Below the pieces are notes generated by a model. It saw only the letters and a list, made by a program, of their open reading frames with translations. It searched no databases and was not told the origin of the DNA. A stretch of DNA of 64,000 nucleotides from Chryseobacterium phocaeense (GTDB taxonomy: Bacteria > Bacteroidota > Bacteroidia > Flavobacteriales > Weeksellaceae): the NCBI RefSeq assembly GCF_900169075.1, contig NZ_LT827014.1, forward strand, positions 682,001-746,000, in the 5' to 3' direction. A program made the translations under genes and the position numbers. Positions 9,086 through 17,641 of the stretch are shown in pieces. The stretch's first letter is position 1, and each line of letters starts with the position of its first letter.

Positions 9086-10372
9086 ATGGGAAACAACAGC
9101 TCTGAAACACGTTCGGTAAAACCGATCTTCTGGATATCAACATTATATTTTGCAATGGGAATCCCTTTTGTAACCATTAATGCAGTTTCCGGGATTATGT
9201 ACAAGGATATGGGGATTTCAGATTCCAGGATCACATTCTGGACCGCTCTGATTATGTTTTCCTGGACGTTGAAACCGCTTTGGAGCCCTTTTCTGGAGAT
9301 CTACAAAACAAAAAAATTCTTTGTTGTAGCTACCCAGTTTGCCATAGGAATACTGTTTGCACTCATTGCATTAAGTTTACCGATGCCGGATTTTTTCAAA
9401 TACAGTATCGCTCTTTTTGCTGTTGTGGCATTTTGTGGTGCAACCCATGATATTGCTGCAGACGGAACCTATATCAATTTTTTAACGAACAAAGAACAGG
9501 CAAAATATATCGGCTGGCAGGGAGCTTTTTACAACCTGGCGAAGATTATCAGCAGCGGAGTTCTGGTTTATTTCGCAGGAGTTTTGGAGAAAACACAGGG
9601 AGTGACCAATGCCTGGATGATCATCATGGGAATTTATGGTCTTCTGTTTTTTGCTCTGGCTGTGTATCATTATGCGGTTTTACCCAAAGAAAATAAACAG
9701 GAAAAGCAAACCAAAAAAGCAGGGAATGTCCGTCAGGAGCTGCTGGAAGTGATTATCTCTTTCTTTAAAAAAAAGAATATCATGTGGGCCGTACTCTTCA
9801 TTATTCTTTACCGTTTTGCAGAAGGTTTTGCCATTAAAATTGCCCCTCTGTTCTTCAAGGCGCCGAGAAGTGCGGGAGGGCTGGGATTATCCACATCAGA
9901 TATAGGACTTATTTATGGGACCTACGGTTCAGCTGCGTTTATTTTGGGATCGGTACTGGCAGGCTATTTCATTGCTGCAAGAGGTCTTAAAAAGTCATTG
10001 ATCTGGCTGTGCTCTGCCTTTAATATTCCGTTTGTAGTGTATGCCTTGCTGGCTTATTTCCAGCCCGCAGAACTACTTCCGGTAGGTGTTGCAGTGGTCG
10101 TGGAATATTTTGGCTACGGGTTTGGATTTGTAGGGCTGATGTTATATATCATGCAGCAGATTGCGCCTGGTGAGCACAAAACGGCTCATTATGCATTTGC
10201 AACAGGCATTATGAACCTTGGGGTAATGATTCCCGGAATGTTCAGCGGGATGATCAGCGACTGGGTAGGATATAAAATATTCTTTATCTGGGTGTTGGTA
10301 GCTACAATACCTGCATTTATTGTGACATGGCTTGTTCCGTTTTCCTATCCTGAAAAACTAAAAGAACACTAA
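9086..10372 (+). CDS. MFS inner-membrane transporter (mannosyl-GlcNAc uptake)
   Basis: About 428 residues with roughly 12 hydrophobic segments and a basic central loop (KENKQEKQTKKAGN) between the two halves, as in major facilitator proteins. An in-frame TTG at 9080 is possible, but the ATG at 9086 is preferred. It lies 42 bases upstream of the GH130 phosphorylase gene. An MFS gene beside GH130 is also found in Bacteroides N-glycan loci. Import of Man-beta-1,4-GlcNAc into the cytoplasm is therefore inferred from context; residues do not reveal the substrate. The MITE-like element directly upstream may influence its expression. Confidence 0.85.
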   Translation: MGNNSSETRSVKPIFWISTLYFAMGIPFVTINAVSGIMYKDMGISDSRITFWTALIMFSWTLKPLWSPFLEIYKTKKFFVVATQFAIGILFALIALSLPMPDFFKYSIALFAVVAFCGATHDIAADGTYINFLTNKEQAKYIGWQGAFYNLAKIISSGVLVYFAGVLEKTQGVTNAWMIIMGIYGLLFFALAVYHYAVLPKENKQEKQTKKAGNVRQELLEVIISFFKKKNIMWAVLFIILYRFAEGFAIKIAPLFFKAPRSAGGLGLSTSDIGLIYGTYGSAAFILGSVLAGYFIAARGLKKSLIWLCSAFNIPFVVYALLAYFQPAELLPVGVAVVVEYFGYGFGFVGLMLYIMQQIAPGEHKTAHYAFATGIMNLGVMIPGMFSGMISDWVGYKIFFIWVLVATIPAFIVTWLVPFSYPEKLKEH

Positions 10373-10414
10373 ATCATTCATTAAACATAGTAAACAAAAA
10401 GTAAAAAATACTTT

Positions 10415-11386
10415 ATGACATTTCAACCAGCAAAGATCCCCTGGCAGGATCGTCCGGAAGGCAGCCATGATATTATGTGGCGTTACTCTGCAAATCCTAT
10501 CATCAACCGATATGCGATTCCTACATCCAACAGCATTTTCAACAGTGCAGTGGTTCCTTTTGAGGATGGGTTCGCAGGCGTTTTCCGCTGTGATAACAAA
10601 GCGGTACAGATGAATATTTTTGCAGGTTTCAGTAAGGATGGAATCAATTGGGAGATCAATCACGATCCTATTGATATGCAGGCCGGAAATACCGAAATGA
10701 TAGAATCGGACTATAAATATGACCCCCGTGTTGCCTTTATAGAAGACCGTTACTGGATTACATGGTGTAACGGATACCACGGACCTACCATCGGGATCGC
10801 CTATACTTTTGATTTTAAAGAATTCTTTCAGTGTGAAAATGCATTCCTGCCTTTCAACAGAAACGGAGTCCTTTTCCCTGAAAAAATAGACGGAAAATAT
10901 GCAATGCTCAGCAGACCTAGCGATAACGGGCATACCCCTTTCGGAGATATCTACATCAGCTACAGCCCGGACATGAAATACTGGGGTGAGCACAGATGCG
11001 TGATGAAAGTAGCCCCTTTTGAAGACAGCGCATGGCAGTGTACGAAAATAGGAGCGGGACCTGTTCCTATCAGAACGGAAGAAGGATGGCTGCTGTTTTA
11101 CCATGGGGTAATCAATACCTGCAGAGGATTCAGATATTCTATGGGAGCGGCATTGCTTGACCTTGAAGATCCGTCAAAAGTACTGTACAGGACAAAACCT
11201 TACCTGCTGGCTCCTGCAGAACTCTATGAACTTACAGGAGATATTCCGAATGTAGTTTTCCCTTGCGCAGCGCTTTCAGAAGGAGATAAAGTAACAGTAT
11301 ATTATGGCGCGGCAGATACAGTGGTAGCCATGGCATTCGGATATATTTTGGAGATTATTGATTTTATGAAAAACAATTCACTGTAA
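10415..11386 (+). CDS. GH130 beta-1,4-mannosyl-GlcNAc phosphorylase
   Basis: 323 residues, cytosolic with no signal peptide, a five-bladed beta-propeller family. GH130 enzymes split Man-beta-1,4-GlcNAc or mannobiose with phosphate, giving mannose-1-phosphate. The family signature is strong: [27 protein letters not shown], and [10 protein letters not shown] with the catalytic Asp at about residue 103, then [14 protein letters not shown]. The overall pattern resembles the N-glycan-processing phosphorylases of gut Bacteroides more than mannan-type enzymes. Position between the MFS permease and the mannosidases supports action on the core disaccharide Man-beta-1,4-GlcNAc. No phosphomannomutase for the Man-1-P product is encoded in the locus. 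Confidence 0.92.
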   Translation: MTFQPAKIPWQDRPEGSHDIMWRYSANPIINRYAIPTSNSIFNSAVVPFEDGFAGVFRCDNKAVQMNIFAGFSKDGINWEINHDPIDMQAGNTEMIESDYKYDPRVAFIEDRYWITWCNGYHGPTIGIAYTFDFKEFFQCENAFLPFNRNGVLFPEKIDGKYAMLSRPSDNGHTPFGDIYISYSPDMKYWGEHRCVMKVAPFEDSAWQCTKIGAGPVPIRTEEGWLLFYHGVINTCRGFRYSMGAALLDLEDPSKVLYRTKPYLLAPAELYELTGDIPNVVFPCAALSEGDKVTVYYGAADTVVAMAFGYILEIIDFMKNNSL

Positions 11387-11516
11387 AAGTGATTGAAAAC
11401 GAAGAAAATAAGTTAGCAAAATTTATTTTCCCGCTTGTTGAAACCCTGATTAAGGCTTTTATATTGTGAAATAAACCCTTATCTTGAAGAATTTTTAAGA
11501 TTTCTGTATTATGATT

Positions 11517-13748
11517 ATGAAAAAAGAACTTCTTGTATGTTTACTGACTATCCTGTTTTCAACCGGCGGAAATGCCCAGAAACAGAAAGATATCCTTTCA
11601 TGGGTTGATCCTTTCATTGGGACAGGCGGCCATGGCCATACCTTCCCGGGAGCCACCACACCGTTCGGGATGATCCAGCTGAGTCCGGATCAGAATACCA
11701 AAAGCGGTGACTGGGACTGGTGCTCAGGATATCACTATAGCAGTAAAACCATCATGGGTTTCAGTCATAATCACCTTAGCGGAACGGGTTGGGCAGATCT
11801 GGGAGATATTCTCGTGATGCCGACAACCGGGAAAATAAAGATGCTTCCGGGTTCTGAAGATAAACCTGAAAGCGGCTATCGGTCTACATTTACCCATGAT
11901 AAAGAAACCGCATCGCCTGGGTATTATTCCGTGATGCTGGATAGTTATGGAATTAAAGCGGAATTAACGGCTTCCCCACGGGTAGGATTCCATAAATATA
12001 CCTTCCCAAAGAGTGAAGAAGCCAATGTGATTATAGACCCTACAAATAAAATTTTCGGAAATATTTACCACACGCTGGTAAGCATCGAAGGAAACAATAA
12101 AATCAAAGGTTACTGCTACAGCAACGGCTGGGGAGGAAAACGATTCGCTTATTTTGTGATGGAATTTTCCAAACCTTTTAAATCTTACGGAACCTATTCG
12201 GAAGGAAAGATTAAAGAAAACGAAAAAATTGCGCTGGCCAAAAATGCCAAAGCGTATGTAAGATTTTCCACCCAGGAAAACGAAAGCATAGAAGTAAAAG
12301 TTTCCCTGTCTCCGGTAAGTACCGAAGGAGCACAGCAAAACTTTGATGCCGAAGCAACGAACGTAGATTTTGCTAAAGCTAAAGAAAACGCTCAAAACAC
12401 CTGGAGAGACCTGATCAGCAGATTCCAGGTAACAGGCGGCACAGACGACCAGAGAAAAATTTTCTACACCGGAGTCTACCACACCTTCATTGCCCCGAAT
12501 CTTTATATGGATACCAATGGAGATTATGTGGCAGCACAGGAAAATATGAACACCAAATGGTTCACCAACTACAGCACGTATTCCTATTGGGATGGCTTCA
12601 GGGCAACGCATCCGCTACTGACCATTATGGATCAGAAACATACAAAAGAATTTGCCAACTCCCTGATCAGCAGGTATACCGACCGCAAAGATCATATGCC
12701 GATCTGGGAATTATGCGGATATGATAATTTCTGTATGCTGGGATATCACAGTGTATCCGTGATCTGGGATGCTATTTCCAAAGGAGTGCCGGGAATTGAT
12801 CACGAAAAAGCTTTTGCTGCGATGAAAGATGCTTCATTAACCGATAAAATGAGCAGCAGCGATGGGGGCGGAGGCCTTAATGATTACATTAAATTAGGCT
12901 ACACCCCATCAGAAAACGGAGCTTCGGTTTCCGCAACCCTGGAATATTCCTATGATGACTGGTGTATCCAGCAGCTGGCTGAAAAACTGGGTAAAAAAGA
13001 AGATGCAGAAGTGTATAAGAAACGTTCAATGAGCTTTCTGAATACCTTCAACAAAGAAAATAATCACTTCTGGCCAAGACAGAAAAACGGTCAATTTATT
13101 CCGGATTTCAAATTAAACGACTGGAAAAAACTACAGCCGCACTGGGTTTCCGGAAATATCTGGGCGTATGATTTCTTTGTTCCTCACCAGATCGATGAAA
13201 TGATGAATCTGTACGGCGGGAAAAAAGGCTTTGAGGAAAAACTCGATAAAACCTTTACGGAAGCTTTAAATATGGAAGGAGAGCAGCATGTGGATATTTC
13301 AGGATTCATCGGATCTCTGGGATTTGGTGATGAGCCGGGGCATCATGTTCCTTACCTGTATAACTATGCAGGAAGTCCATATAAAACCCAGAAAATGGTG
13401 AAATTCATCCGTGATAATATGTATGCCGCAAAGCCGGACGGAATTGTAAACAACGAAGACTGTGGCCAGATGTCGGCATGGTATATTTTCTCATCATTAG
13501 GATTTTATCCTGTGGCACCGGGGAAACCCGTATACGCGATCGGGGCACCGCAATTCCCGAAAGTATCCCTGAAACTTGAAAACGGAAAAACCTTTACCGT
13601 AACTGCTGATAAAATTTCAGATAAAAATATCTACGTTCAGAAAATGTTCCTGAACGGGAAAGAATTCAAAAGCTGGGAGATCAGTCACAGTGATATTATG
13701 AACGGCGGTGAACTGAAATTTGTAATGGGAAGCAAGCCTGTAAAATAA
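11517..13748 (+). CDS. GH92 alpha-mannosidase (canonical catalytic acid)
   Basis: About 743 residues. A signal peptide ends near GGNA-Q, so it is periplasmic or surface-located. The start at 11517 gives the best signal sequence; an in-frame ATG lies two codons upstream. GH92 hallmarks are WVDPFIGTGGHGHTFPGA near the N-terminus, the general-acid motif GDEPGHHVPYLYN (Glu at about residue 606) and the base motif NEDCGQMSAWY. GH92 enzymes are calcium-dependent exo-alpha-mannosidases acting on alpha-1,2, alpha-1,3 or sometimes other linkages of high-mannose N-glycans. Linkage cannot be set from sequence alone. Followed 32 bases later by GH125. Confidence 0.94.
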   Translation: MKKELLVCLLTILFSTGGNAQKQKDILSWVDPFIGTGGHGHTFPGATTPFGMIQLSPDQNTKSGDWDWCSGYHYSSKTIMGFSHNHLSGTGWADLGDILVMPTTGKIKMLPGSEDKPESGYRSTFTHDKETASPGYYSVMLDSYGIKAELTASPRVGFHKYTFPKSEEANVIIDPTNKIFGNIYHTLVSIEGNNKIKGYCYSNGWGGKRFAYFVMEFSKPFKSYGTYSEGKIKENEKIALAKNAKAYVRFSTQENESIEVKVSLSPVSTEGAQQNFDAEATNVDFAKAKENAQNTWRDLISRFQVTGGTDDQRKIFYTGVYHTFIAPNLYMDTNGDYVAAQENMNTKWFTNYSTYSYWDGFRATHPLLTIMDQKHTKEFANSLISRYTDRKDHMPIWELCGYDNFCMLGYHSVSVIWDAISKGVPGIDHEKAFAAMKDASLTDKMSSSDGGGGLNDYIKLGYTPSENGASVSATLEYSYDDWCIQQLAEKLGKKEDAEVYKKRSMSFLNTFNKENNHFWPRQKNGQFIPDFKLNDWKKLQPHWVSGNIWAYDFFVPHQIDEMMNLYGGKKGFEEKLDKTFTEALNMEGEQHVDISGFIGSLGFGDEPGHHVPYLYNYAGSPYKTQKMVKFIRDNMYAAKPDGIVNNEDCGQMSAWYIFSSLGFYPVAPGKPVYAIGAPQFPKVSLKLENGKTFTVTADKISDKNIYVQKMFLNGKEFKSWEISHSDIMNGGELKFVMGSKPVK

Positions 13749-13780
13749 ACCAAGTAAAAAATAACGAAACAAAAAGTATA

Positions 13781-15208
13781 ATGGAAAGGAGAGACTTTAT
13801 AAAGACAAGTGCACTGGCAGGAGCGGGATTGATGTTTACCCAGAATGTTTTTGCGAAGACATTAAGTGTAGAAGAATTCCCTGTGGTACGTGTTCCAAAA
13901 GATAAAAGACATTTTACCAGTGAAGCGGTAGAAAGTGCAATTGCAGCTTTTAAGAAAAAGGTAAAAAATAAAGAACTGGTCTGGCTCTTTGAAAACTGTT
14001 TTCCGAATACATTAGATACTACTGTTTTCTATAAAGAAACGAACGGAATTCCGGATACCTACGTTATTACAGGAGATATTGATGCCATGTGGCTCAGAGA
14101 CAGCTCTGCACAGGTTTTTCCTTACCTCCAGTTCTCTAAAAAAGACGAAAAATTACATAAGCTGATCTCAGGCGTGATTCACAAACAGACGGAATTCATC
14201 CTGAAAGATCCGTATGCCAATGCGTTTTATAACGACGAAAATAAAATAAGCAAATGGAAAGAATATGATCACACGGATATGAAACCCGGGATTCATGAAA
14301 GAAAATGGGAAATAGATTCACTGTGCTATCCTATCCGTCTCGCGTATCATTTCTGGAAAACAACGGGTGATACCAAACCATTTGACACGAACTGGCTGCA
14401 GGGAATTAAACTGACTTTGCAGACGTTTAAAGAGCAGCAGAGGAAAACGGACCTTGGGCCTTATAAATTCGAGCGTACAACGGCCTGGGCTACAGACGGA
14501 ATCCCGATGGGAGGTTACGGTTACCCGACAAACCCTGTCGGATTAATCAATTCCATGTTCCGTCCAAGTGATGATGCTACGATCTATGCATTCCTGATTC
14601 CATCCAACTTATTCGCCGTAGTAAGCTTACGCCAGGCGGCAGAAATGGTTTCGAAAATCAAAAATGAACAGACACTGGCCCAGCAGCTCAACAGCCTTGC
14701 CGATGAGGTGGATGCAGCTATCAAAAAATACGGAATCTATGATCATCCGCAATATGGAAAGATTTATGCTTTTGAAACCAATGGATTCGGAAGCTACAAC
14801 CTGATGGATGATGCCAACTGTCCGAGCTTGCTTGGATTACCCTATCTGGGCGCAGTGAAAGCAGATGATCCGGTGTATGTGAATACCAGAAATTATGTAT
14901 GGTCAAAAGACAATCCATTCTTCTTCAAAGGAAAGCTGGCTGAAGGAATCGGCGGACCTCACATTGGTCTTGACATGATCTGGCCAATGAGCATCATTAT
15001 GAAAGCATTGACCTCCAATGACAAAAAAGAGATCAAATGGTGTATAGATACCTTACAGAAAACCCATGGAGGAACCGGATTTATGCATGAATCCTTCCAC
15101 AAGGACAATGATAAGAAATTTACCAGAGAATGGTTTGCGTGGGCGAACACGCTGTTTGGAGAGCTGTTATGGGAAACCTTTAACAAGAACCCTGACCTGC
15201 TGACTTAG
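13781..15208 (+). CDS. GH125 exo-alpha-1,6-mannosidase with Tat-like signal
   Basis: 475 residues. GH125 enzymes are metal-independent inverting exo-alpha-1,6-mannosidases that take mannose from the N-glycan core. Family motifs: DIDAMWLRDSSAQVFPY (about residues 102-118), RTTAWATDGIPMGGYGY, FRPSDDATIYAFLIPSN with the acid Asp, and GFMHESFH with the base Glu near residue 436. The N-terminus MERRDFIKTSALAGAG is a twin-arginine type signal, unlike the Sec signals of the other glycosidases here. This suggests export as a folded protein to the periplasm. It would act after the GH92 enzymes have exposed the alpha-1,6 branch. Confidence 0.93.
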   Translation: MERRDFIKTSALAGAGLMFTQNVFAKTLSVEEFPVVRVPKDKRHFTSEAVESAIAAFKKKVKNKELVWLFENCFPNTLDTTVFYKETNGIPDTYVITGDIDAMWLRDSSAQVFPYLQFSKKDEKLHKLISGVIHKQTEFILKDPYANAFYNDENKISKWKEYDHTDMKPGIHERKWEIDSLCYPIRLAYHFWKTTGDTKPFDTNWLQGIKLTLQTFKEQQRKTDLGPYKFERTTAWATDGIPMGGYGYPTNPVGLINSMFRPSDDATIYAFLIPSNLFAVVSLRQAAEMVSKIKNEQTLAQQLNSLADEVDAAIKKYGIYDHPQYGKIYAFETNGFGSYNLMDDANCPSLLGLPYLGAVKADDPVYVNTRNYVWSKDNPFFFKGKLAEGIGGPHIGLDMIWPMSIIMKALTSNDKKEIKWCIDTLQKTHGGTGFMHESFHKDNDKKFTREWFAWANTLFGELLWETFNKNPDLLT

Positions 15209-15237
15209 CGGACTGATAACACCAAATCCCTAACGTA

Positions 15238-17562
15238 ATGGAAAAGAACAAAACTTTTACACCCGTAGAGCAGTCATTTTTAAATGACGTTCCACGCAAC
15301 AATAAGGTGAATGTTCCCTATATCGTTGTAGATAACTTTCCGAATTTAGGAATGCTTACCGCGCTGAGGTTTCTGGAATGGGTTCATGATAACCCAGCCG
15401 GAGTCATCAGTCTTCCTACGGGTAAAACGCCGGAATATTTTATTTTCTGGACCAAACATATCCTTGAAAACTGGGCAAGCAATAGCATTATTGAACTCAG
15501 AAAAAGACACGGACTGTTATTTGAAGATAAACCGTCACTCGCAGATCTTCATTTTGTCCAGATCGATGAATTTTATCCTATTCAGTCATCACAGGCGAAC
15601 AGTTTTTACCATTACGTTAACAAATATTATATCGAAGTTTTCGGGCTGAAGCGGGAAAATGCTTTGTTGATCAGTTCCAATGAAATTCCTTTAGCTGAAG
15701 GCAGAAGCTTCGAAGAAGTTTTTCCGGACCATAAAGTAAATCTGGAGCTGAGATACCGTGAAGCTCTGAATCCCGCGGAAAAACTGCAGAAAGAATCCAT
15801 CTTCCTCATCGATAACTGGTGCTCGGACTATGAACAGAAGATCCGTAATCTGGGAGGAATCGGCTTTTTTCTGGGCGGAATTGGTCCCGACGGGCATATT
15901 GCATTCAATATCAAAGGCTCCGATCCTTATTCCACGACAAGGCTTACGTCTACAAATTTTGAAACCCAGGCTGTTGCAGCAGGAGATCTCGGAGGCATAG
16001 AAATTTCAAAAGAAAGACTGGTGATCACCATCGGTCTGGAAACTATTACGTATAACAAAAATGCGGTGGCTATTATTTTCGCAGCGGGAGAAGCCAAAGC
16101 TCCCATGATCAAAAATGCACTTGAGCTGCCACCATCCAACCTGTATCCTGCATCTGTGCTGGCCAGCCTTCCGAACGGGAGATTCTACATCACTTTGGGA
16201 GCAGCAGGAATGCTGAGTGATTATATTGATGATTATTACCGTTCAGGCAAATGGTCACAGGAAAAAACAGACAAAGCCGTGATGTCCCTGACCCGTAAAC
16301 TGAACAAATATGCAGAACACCTCACTCTTGAAGATCTAAAGGAAGATCCGTATACCCGTCTTATTCCAGATTTTGGGGAGCATACGGTTCAGTCTGTCAT
16401 TGATTCCATTAACGGGAAAATCAAAAGAGGGACAGAAAGGCTCAGCAGTGAAGTGTTTTACCACACAGGGCCGCACCACGATGATATTTCTTTAGGATTG
16501 CTGCCATACATCCACTATCAGTCGCGTAATGAGACCAATGTATCTCATTATTCGGTGCTTACATCAGGATTTACGGCGGTTACCAATACATTTTTAATCA
16601 GAATCCTTACTGATGCGCTTTCCTTTATTCAGAAAGGGGAAGTAGAAATGCTTCAGTATCCGGACTTTTTTGAGGAGGGATATAAAAATAAAAAAGACAA
16701 AGACGTTTACCATTACCTGATCAATATTGCTTCCGGGAATGCTTATGAACGCTCCAGGGCTGTTTCACACAGGATGGTAAGGAATATTGTTGAGCTCTGG
16801 AACCTGAAAAACAGGACGGATCTGGAAACCATGATCACCGAAATAATCAAGGCGGTCAATTCAAGCTATGACGGCCAGAATCCCGAACAGAAGATCCAGA
16901 CGTTGAAAGGAATGATCCGGGAGTATGAAGAAGAGCTGGTTTGGGCTCATTTTGGAGTACGCACGAAAAACGTCCATCATTTGAGACTGGGATTTTACAC
17001 CGGAGCCATTTTCACAGAAAAACCAAACAGGGAGAGAGATGTAATCCCGATCCTAGAGCAGCTGAGGCAGATCAATCCTACCGTGATAAGCCTGGCATTT
17101 GATCCGGAAGGCAGTGGTCCCGATACCCATTACAAGGTTTTGCAGGCCATTGCAGAAGCCGTAAGGGAATGGGGGAAAGAGAAAGACCTTTCAACCATTA
17201 AAATCTGGGGATACAGAAATGTCTGGTACCAGTTCAATGCAGCAGATGTTACCCATATTTTTCCGGTATCGCTGAATGCCATGAGCACCATGGACGAAAG
17301 CTTTACCAACAGCTATATGAGCCAGGTAGATGCTTCTTTTCCAAGTTACCGTTACGATGGAAAATTCAGTCATCTTTCCATTCAGACCTGGGTAGAGCAG
17401 CTGAAGGATGTGCAGCTGGTGTTAGGAAAACCCTATTTCTATGATCATGAAAGTCCGCGTCTCAGGGCAACACACGGCCTGCTCTTTTTCAAAGAAATGG
17501 ATGTGGAGGAATTTCTGAAATCTGCACGCGAGCTGGAAAAATCTACAGAAGGGGCATTTTGA
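15238..17562 (+). CDS. NagB-like deaminase fused to PIG-L/LmbE deacetylase
   Basis: 774 residues, cytosolic. Residues 1-370 are a glucosamine-6-phosphate deaminase (NagB) domain with QIDEF (Asp110), GGIGPDGHIAFN (Asp218, His220) and GEAKAPM (Lys287). Residues from about 400 on are a PIG-L/LmbE-type zinc deacetylase domain, with metal motif PHHDD at 412-416 in place of the usual AHPDD. The fusion could deacetylate GlcNAc-6-P and deaminate GlcN-6-P to fructose-6-P in one chain, replacing NagA, which is absent here. Odd: position 225, which is the catalytic Glu in E. coli NagB, is Ile. Similar fusions occur in Bacteroides. The bifunctional role is my inference. Confidence 0.85.
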   Translation: MEKNKTFTPVEQSFLNDVPRNNKVNVPYIVVDNFPNLGMLTALRFLEWVHDNPAGVISLPTGKTPEYFIFWTKHILENWASNSIIELRKRHGLLFEDKPSLADLHFVQIDEFYPIQSSQANSFYHYVNKYYIEVFGLKRENALLISSNEIPLAEGRSFEEVFPDHKVNLELRYREALNPAEKLQKESIFLIDNWCSDYEQKIRNLGGIGFFLGGIGPDGHIAFNIKGSDPYSTTRLTSTNFETQAVAAGDLGGIEISKERLVITIGLETITYNKNAVAIIFAAGEAKAPMIKNALELPPSNLYPASVLASLPNGRFYITLGAAGMLSDYIDDYYRSGKWSQEKTDKAVMSLTRKLNKYAEHLTLEDLKEDPYTRLIPDFGEHTVQSVIDSINGKIKRGTERLSSEVFYHTGPHHDDISLGLLPYIHYQSRNETNVSHYSVLTSGFTAVTNTFLIRILTDALSFIQKGEVEMLQYPDFFEEGYKNKKDKDVYHYLINIASGNAYERSRAVSHRMVRNIVELWNLKNRTDLETMITEIIKAVNSSYDGQNPEQKIQTLKGMIREYEEELVWAHFGVRTKNVHHLRLGFYTGAIFTEKPNRERDVIPILEQLRQINPTVISLAFDPEGSGPDTHYKVLQAIAEAVREWGKEKDLSTIKIWGYRNVWYQFNAADVTHIFPVSLNAMSTMDESFTNSYMSQVDASFPSYRYDGKFSHLSIQTWVEQLKDVQLVLGKPYFYDHESPRLRATHGLLFFKEMDVEEFLKSARELEKSTEGAF

Positions 17563-17641
17563 TCCGGATAATACTGTCAATTTAAATTTCAAGGATGATT
17601 TAGATAACACCATACCAAAAACAACACTTAAAAAAGCCATT

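Noticed and set aside
10358..11104. 248-codon minus-strand open frame over the GH130 gene
   Set aside because: It is antisense to a clear GH130 protein, has the Cys/His/Arg/Phe-rich composition of a shadow frame and no family pattern.
11964..12611. 215-codon minus-strand frame inside the first GH92 gene
   Set aside because: Shadow of the GH92 coding sequence, composition atypical for a protein.
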